Below are positions 59,626 to 64,000 of a DNA stretch of 64,000 nucleotides, one piece after another (position 1 is the first letter of the stretch; each line of letters starts with the position of its first letter). The notes beneath the pieces were generated by a model. The model searched no databases. It had not been told where the DNA came from and worked only from the letters and a program-made list of their open reading frames with translations. The translations under genes were made by a program, and so were the position numbers. Source of the DNA: Bacillus fungorum (lineage in GTDB: Bacteria > Bacillota > Bacilli > Bacillales > Bacillaceae_G); NCBI RefSeq assembly GCF_002746455.1, contig NZ_NWUW01000003.1, positions 186,001-250,000 on the forward strand. Reading direction: 5' to 3'.

Positions 59626-61299
59626 ATGTTTGTATTGGGTTTAAAGATGAAGAAGTTACTGCTAGTAGGAACAATCACACTAAGTATGTTAGGTGCTGAA
59701 AGCATGATGAATGATCATACGGTGGAAGCTAAAGTGAAAAAAGTAGAACGTCAACCGAAAAATGTAATCATAATGGTTATGGACGGAACGAGTTCTTCAG
59801 CAACTACATTAGCTCGCTTGTATAAAGGAAAACCACTTGCATTAGATAAAATTGTAACAGGAGGTGTTCGTACATATTCAGCGGAATCAGCTATAACAGA
59901 CTCAGCTCCAGCAGCTACAGCTTTAGCGACGGGAAATAAATCGAATTCAGGATATGTAGGTGTATTACCTTCTATTGTAAGTTCACCTGGCTTAAAACCA
60001 ATAAAAGAAGAGGACAAGTTACGGCCAGTGGCCAATGTTTTAGAAGGTGCCAAACGTACTGGTCGCGCAACTGGAATTGTTGCTACAGCTGAAATTCAGC
60101 ATGCTACTCCTGCTGGATTCTCCGCTCACCATGTGAATCGTAAGAATTTTGAAGTGCTCGCGGAGCAACAAGTATATCAAAATATAGATGTCGTATTAGG
60201 CGGGGGGAAAGCGGCACTGCTACCTGATACAGATAGTGGAATTCGAAAAGATGGTGAAGATTTAGTAAAAGTGATTCAAAACAAAGGATACGATTTTGTT
60301 GAAACGAAAGAAGCATTATTAGGCTCTAAATCTAACAAAATTTGGGGCTCTTTTTCACCTAATGCCCTTGCATTCGATATAGATCGTATAGCAACACATC
60401 CGGAGCAACCAACACTTTCTCAAATGACAGAAAAAGCAATTCAAACATTATCAAAAGATAAAAATGGTTTCTTTTTATTTGTTGAAGGAAGTAAGCCAGA
60501 TTGGGCAGCTCATGTGAATGATCCAATTGGAATTATTAGTGATGTATTAGCATTTGATAATGCAGTTGCGGAAGCATTAAAATTTGCAAAAAAAGATGGT
60601 AATACGCTGCTAATAGCCGTGGCTGACCATGGTAACAGCGGTATTTCTATCGGGAATATGAATACGACAAAAGGATATAATAATACGCCGGTCTCTGCAT
60701 ACATTGAACCATTGAAAAACGCGAAAATGACGCTTGAAGGGACTACAAATAAACTTAAATTTGATTTATCAAATGTAGAAAATGTAGCTAAATTATACGG
60801 TTTGGACAATTTAACTTTTTATGAAAAAGAAAGATTAAAAGCAGCAAAAAAGAAAACGGATGTAGGTCCAATACTTACTACATTATTGGCCAATCGTGCG
60901 AATATAGGCTTCACAACAGGAGGGCATACAGGTGAGGATGTGTTTTTATATTCTTACGGCCCTCAAAGGCCATACGGTTTAATCCAAAACACGGACGTTG
61001 CGAAAAAGATGGCGAAAGCAATGGGCTTTAATTTAGAAGAAGTAACAAACAAATTATTTGTAGAGAGTGAATCAGCCTTTAAACAAAACGGTGCAACTGT
61101 AACAATAGATCATAATAATGCAGTAAATCCGGTGCTTATAGTAAAACGTAATAATGTAAAAGCTCAATTGTTTGTAAACAAAAATATAATTCGTATTAAG
61201 AATAAAGATTATGAATTAGGAAGTGTTGTTGTAGAAAGCAATGGTAAGTTCTATGTACCAGAAGAAGCAATCCGTTTATTTATAAAGCATTCTCTTTAA
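59626..61299 (+). CDS. Secreted alkaline phosphatase with C-terminal accessory domain
   Basis: A 557-residue exported enzyme that releases phosphate from monoesters. A signal peptide (hydrophobic 9-23) precedes the alkaline phosphatase domain: metal-binding Asp53 in MVMDGTSSS, catalytic Ser93 in TDSAPAATALATG, and later TAEIQHATPAGFSAHH, VADHGN and TTGGHTGEDV. The last 70 residues (HNNAVNPVLIVKRNN on) look like a copper amine oxidase N-terminal-like wall-binding domain. ATG 59626 follows GGAGGCG. A strong terminator separates it from inhA. Confidence 0.93.
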   Translation: MFVLGLKMKKLLLVGTITLSMLGAESMMNDHTVEAKVKKVERQPKNVIIMVMDGTSSSATTLARLYKGKPLALDKIVTGGVRTYSAESAITDSAPAATALATGNKSNSGYVGVLPSIVSSPGLKPIKEEDKLRPVANVLEGAKRTGRATGIVATAEIQHATPAGFSAHHVNRKNFEVLAEQQVYQNIDVVLGGGKAALLPDTDSGIRKDGEDLVKVIQNKGYDFVETKEALLGSKSNKIWGSFSPNALAFDIDRIATHPEQPTLSQMTEKAIQTLSKDKNGFFLFVEGSKPDWAAHVNDPIGIISDVLAFDNAVAEALKFAKKDGNTLLIAVADHGNSGISIGNMNTTKGYNNTPVSAYIEPLKNAKMTLEGTTNKLKFDLSNVENVAKLYGLDNLTFYEKERLKAAKKKTDVGPILTTLLANRANIGFTTGGHTGEDVFLYSYGPQRPYGLIQNTDVAKKMAKAMGFNLEEVTNKLFVESESAFKQNGATVTIDHNNAVNPVLIVKRNNVKAQLFVNKNIIRIKNKDYELGSVVVESNGKFYVPEEAIRLFIKHSL

Positions 61300-61343
61300 A
61301 AAATGTCAATTCCTTAACTTGTACTTAGGAATTGGCATTTTTT
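61298..61343 (+). terminator. Intrinsic terminator
   Basis: AAAAAATGTCAATTCCT and AGGAATTGGCATTTTTT form a 17-bp stem with one G-T pair. Confidence 0.93.
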
Positions 61344-61481
61344 GTGTAGATGAGATTTCACTCGAAAAAAAAGAGGAAAGAGAATCACAAATTCAAGAGT
61401 GAACTTCCTATAAATTTACCTATTTTATGTTTTTCACCCTCGAAAAAATATTTCTCAACATTTTAGTACTTTAAAAAGATT

Positions 61482-61533
61482 TAATATTCGTATTATAACG
61501 AATATTATGTTATTATCGGCAAAAAACGATAAT
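61482..61533 (+). promoter_or_regulatory. inhA upstream palindrome and 5' UTR hairpin
   Basis: TAATATTCGT and ACGAATATTA form a perfect 10-bp inverted repeat around ATTATA (61482-61507). ATTATCG and CGATAAT form a second hairpin (61512-61533) ending 17 nt before the ribosome binding site GGGGAGG. It may be an operator plus an mRNA-stabilising stem. Confidence 0.7.
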
Positions 61534-61558
61534 TTGCAGACACTGGGGAGGAAATACA

Positions 61559-63943
61559 TTGAAAAAGAAAAAGAAATTAAAACCATTAGCGGTATTAACA
61601 ACAGCAGCAGTACTAAGTAGTACGTTTGCTTTTGGAAGTCATGCAGCGTATGCTGATGCGCCATCATCTCTACCAATAGATGAGCATTTAATACCAGAGG
61701 AACGTTTGGCCGAAGCACTGAAACAACGGGGAGTAATTGATCAATCTGCATCACAAGCTGAGACATCAAAGGCTGTCGAAAAATATGTTGAGAAAAAGAA
61801 AGGGGAAAACCCTGGAAAAGAAAGCATGACAGGAGATAACCTTACGCAAGAAGCTTCAGATTTTATGAAAAAAGTAAAAGATGCAAAAATGAAGGAAAAT
61901 GAACAAGCGCAGCAGCCCGAAGTAGGACCAGTAGCTGAGCAAGGTGCAGGATTGAACCCTGGAAAATTAAATGGAAAAGTACCGACTACACCAGCGAAGC
62001 AAGCTGAGTACAATGGGGCTGTTCGAAAAGATAAAGTACTTGTGTTACTCGTAGAATTTAGCGATTTTAAGCATAATAATATTGATCAAGAACCGGGTTA
62101 TATGTATTCTAAGGACTTTAATCGTGAACATTATCAAAAAATGTTATTTGGTGATGAGCCATTTACGTTATTTGATGGATCAAAGATTAATACATTTAAA
62201 CAGTATTATGAAGAACAATCTGGCGGAAGCTACACAGTTGATGGAACTGTAACAGAATGGCTTACTGTTCCAGGGAAAGCATCGGACTATGGTGCGGATG
62301 CGGGAACTGGTCACGACAACAAAGGTCCTTTAGGCCCAAAGGATTTTGTGAAAGAAGCATTGAAAGCAGCAGTAGCAAAAGGTATCAATTTAGCAGATTA
62401 TGATCAATTTGATCAATACGATCAAGATGGTGATGGAAATAAAAATGAGCCAGATGGAATCATTGATCATTTAATGGTAGTACATGCAGGTGTAGGTCAA
62501 GAAGCTGGCGGTGGTAAATTGAAAGATGATGCGATTTGGTCTCATCGTTCAAAACTTGGATCGAAGCCATATGCGATTGATGGTACAAAATCTTCTGTTT
62601 CGAACTGGGGCGGAAAGATGGCGGCATATGATTATACAATCGAGCCTGAAGACGGAGCAGTTGGTGTGTTTGCACATGAGTACGGTCATGATTTAGGTTT
62701 ACCAGATGAGTATGATACAAAGTACTCAGGACAAGGTGAGCCAGTTGAATCCTGGTCCCTAATGAGTGGCGGTAGCTGGGCTGGAAAAATTGCAGGAACA
62801 GAGCCAACAAGTTTCTCACCGCAAAATAAAGAGTTTTTCCAAAAGAACATGAAGGGGAACTGGGCGAATATCGTTGAGGTAGATTATGATAAACTTCGCA
62901 CGGGAATCGGTACTGCAACATATTTAGATCAAAGTGTGACAAAATCAAAACGACCAGGAATCGTTCGTGTTAATTTGCCAGACAAAGATATAAAAAATAT
63001 TGAATCAGCATTTGGTAAGAAGTTTTATTACAGCACGAAAGGAAATGACATTCATACAACACTGGAGACACCAGTATTTGACTTAACGACTGCAACGGAT
63101 GCTAAATTTGATTATAAGGCATTTTATGAACTGGAAGCGAAGTATGATTTCCTTGACGTAAATGCCATTACAGAAGATGGAACGAAGACGCGTATTGATC
63201 GAATGGGCGAAAAAGATGTAAAAGGCGGCGTAGATACAACGGATGGTAAGTGGATTGATAAATCATACGATTTAACCCAATTTAAAGGCAAGAAAGTAAA
63301 ACTGCAATTTGAGTATGTAACAGATATTGCAGTAGCTTATAAAGGATTCGCGTTAGACAATGCAGCATTAACTGTAGATGGAAAAGTTGTTTTCTCTGAT
63401 GATGCGGAAGGCCAGCCAGCAATGACGCTAAAAGGATTTACTGTGTCAAACGGATTTGAACAGAAAAAAAATAACTACTATATTGAGTGGCGAAATTATG
63501 CTGGATCGGACACTGCGTTACAACATGCACGTGGTCCAGTATTTAATACAGGAATGGTTGTATGGTATGCGGATCAAAGCTTTACAGATAACTGGGTAGG
63601 TGTTCATCCAGGCGAAGGATTCCTTGGGGTAGTAGATTCTCATCCAGAGGCAATCGTAGGAACGTTAAACGGACAACCAACTGTGAAGAGCAGTACGCGT
63701 TATCAAATTGCCGATGCGGCATTCTCATTTGATCAAACGCCAGCATGGAGAGTAGATTCGCCAACTCGCGGTATCTTTGACTATAAAGGATTACCAGGAG
63801 TTGCAAAATTTGATGATTCTAAGCAATACATCAACAGCGTTATTCCAGATGCCGGACGTAAGTTGCCGAAACTAGGATTGAAGTTTGAAGTAGTAGGTCA
63901 AGCTGAAGACAAGTCTGCAGGTGCAGTTTGGATCCATCGCTAA
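61559..63943 (+). CDS. inhA: Immune inhibitor A metalloprotease (M6 family)
   Basis: A secreted zinc protease of 794 residues, which in this group degrades host antimicrobial and matrix proteins. A signal peptide (basic KKKKKLK, hydrophobic to about 30) precedes a propeptide with [18 protein letters not shown]. The M6 catalytic domain has His373-Glu-Tyr-Gly-His377 in [16 protein letters not shown]. Calcium-binding [13 protein letters not shown] and C-terminal domains follow. The start is TTG at 61559 after GGGGAGG. The B. cereus group has three paralogs; divergence from InhA1 suggests InhA2 or InhA3, which I cannot settle. Confidence 0.95.
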   Translation: MKKKKKLKPLAVLTTAAVLSSTFAFGSHAAYADAPSSLPIDEHLIPEERLAEALKQRGVIDQSASQAETSKAVEKYVEKKKGENPGKESMTGDNLTQEASDFMKKVKDAKMKENEQAQQPEVGPVAEQGAGLNPGKLNGKVPTTPAKQAEYNGAVRKDKVLVLLVEFSDFKHNNIDQEPGYMYSKDFNREHYQKMLFGDEPFTLFDGSKINTFKQYYEEQSGGSYTVDGTVTEWLTVPGKASDYGADAGTGHDNKGPLGPKDFVKEALKAAVAKGINLADYDQFDQYDQDGDGNKNEPDGIIDHLMVVHAGVGQEAGGGKLKDDAIWSHRSKLGSKPYAIDGTKSSVSNWGGKMAAYDYTIEPEDGAVGVFAHEYGHDLGLPDEYDTKYSGQGEPVESWSLMSGGSWAGKIAGTEPTSFSPQNKEFFQKNMKGNWANIVEVDYDKLRTGIGTATYLDQSVTKSKRPGIVRVNLPDKDIKNIESAFGKKFYYSTKGNDIHTTLETPVFDLTTATDAKFDYKAFYELEAKYDFLDVNAITEDGTKTRIDRMGEKDVKGGVDTTDGKWIDKSYDLTQFKGKKVKLQFEYVTDIAVAYKGFALDNAALTVDGKVVFSDDAEGQPAMTLKGFTVSNGFEQKKNNYYIEWRNYAGSDTALQHARGPVFNTGMVVWYADQSFTDNWVGVHPGEGFLGVVDSHPEAIVGTLNGQPTVKSSTRYQIADAAFSFDQTPAWRVDSPTRGIFDYKGLPGVAKFDDSKQYINSVIPDAGRKLPKLGLKFEVVGQAEDKSAGAVWIHR

Positions 63944-63964
63944 AATAAAATGAAATGAAGAGGA

Positions 63965-64000
63965 GCTGCCATAAGCCGATGAAACCTGACTTGTGGCAGC
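63965..64000 (+). terminator. Terminator hairpin of inhA at window edge
   Basis: GCTGCCATAAG and CTTGTGGCAGC pair around a 14-nt loop (one G-T pair). The expected T tract would lie beyond the window. Confidence 0.75.

Noticed and set aside
1..64000. tRNA, rRNA, CRISPR arrays, prophage or complete insertion sequences
   Set aside because: None seen: no clover-leaf genes, spaced repeats, phage structural genes or transposase ORFs were recognised.

Overview
The window looks like chromosome from the Bacillus cereus group (B. cereus / thuringiensis / anthracis / mycoides). Evidence: low G+C, AGGAGG-type ribosome binding sites with frequent TTG and GTG starts, an immune inhibitor A protease (InhA), a bcr1-like B. 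cereus-group repeat, a D-stereospecific peptidase like the B. cereus alkaline D-peptidase, and many families typical of Bacillaceae (DUF2785, DUF2812, DUF2975, DUF3887, YfzA, YhfC). I saw no rRNA, tRNA, CRISPR array, prophage or complete insertion sequence. It reads as an accessory-rich stretch of chromosome with many short operons closed by clear intrinsic terminators.

Layout. 1-2.2 kb: end of a DUF979 permease, pcp, and a sirtuin. 2.2-8.9 kb: a hypothetical protein, a class B penicillin-binding protein, a signal peptidase I, a remnant of a cephalosporin-hydroxylase-family gene, a Nudix hydrolase, a lipoprotein and a methyltransferase. 9-14.4 kb: a MerR regulator with a classical 19-bp-spacer promoter, a gutted DNA alkylation repair gene, a HesB-like protein, a lysine permease under a lysine riboswitch, a GNAT and a TSUP transporter. 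14.6-20.8 kb: VOC, APH-like kinase and phosphoesterase genes, a frameshifted kinase, DUF2785, DUF3892, DUF188 and a ZmaR-like acetyltransferase. 20.8-26.7 kb: a divergent MocR regulator and EamA exporter, then Nudix, GNAT, AraC/GyrI and serine hydrolase genes. 26.9-34.1 kb: a CPBP protease, an SDR, a doubly broken SMI1/KNR4 gene, a YtrA-type regulator with its ABC transporter, YfzA, Nudix and an alpha/beta hydrolase. 34.1-38 kb: a TetM-like ribosomal protection GTPase, the bcr1-like element, and a MarR-nitroreductase-monooxygenase operon.

38-47.5 kb: a truncated moxR, a D-peptidase, an adenine deaminase gene with an internal deletion, a catalase, an ArgD-like aminotransferase, and an MFS transporter whose terminator carries a small mobile element. 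47.5-50.7 kb: a moxR-DUF58-DUF4129 operon on the minus strand. 50.8-54.8 kb: PadR-DUF2812, a zinc-ribbon protein, a candidate small RNA, and a VOC-GNAT-kinase-HAD operon. 55-58.2 kb: an AgrA/AgrC-like two-component system followed by a YhfC membrane protease and a DUF3887 lipoprotein. 58.3-64 kb: a small membrane protein, DUF2975 with an Xre regulator, an alkaline phosphatase, and InhA.

Two themes stand out. First, gene decay: at least seven genes are truncated, deleted or frameshifted. Second, readable regulation: several local regulators (MerR, MocR, GntR/YtrA, MarR, PadR, Xre) sit beside clean palindromic or repeated sites that are probably their own operators. The most system-like unit is the LytTR regulator / GHKL kinase / YhfC / DUF3887 cassette. 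Functions are assigned from family recognition by eye; no search was run.
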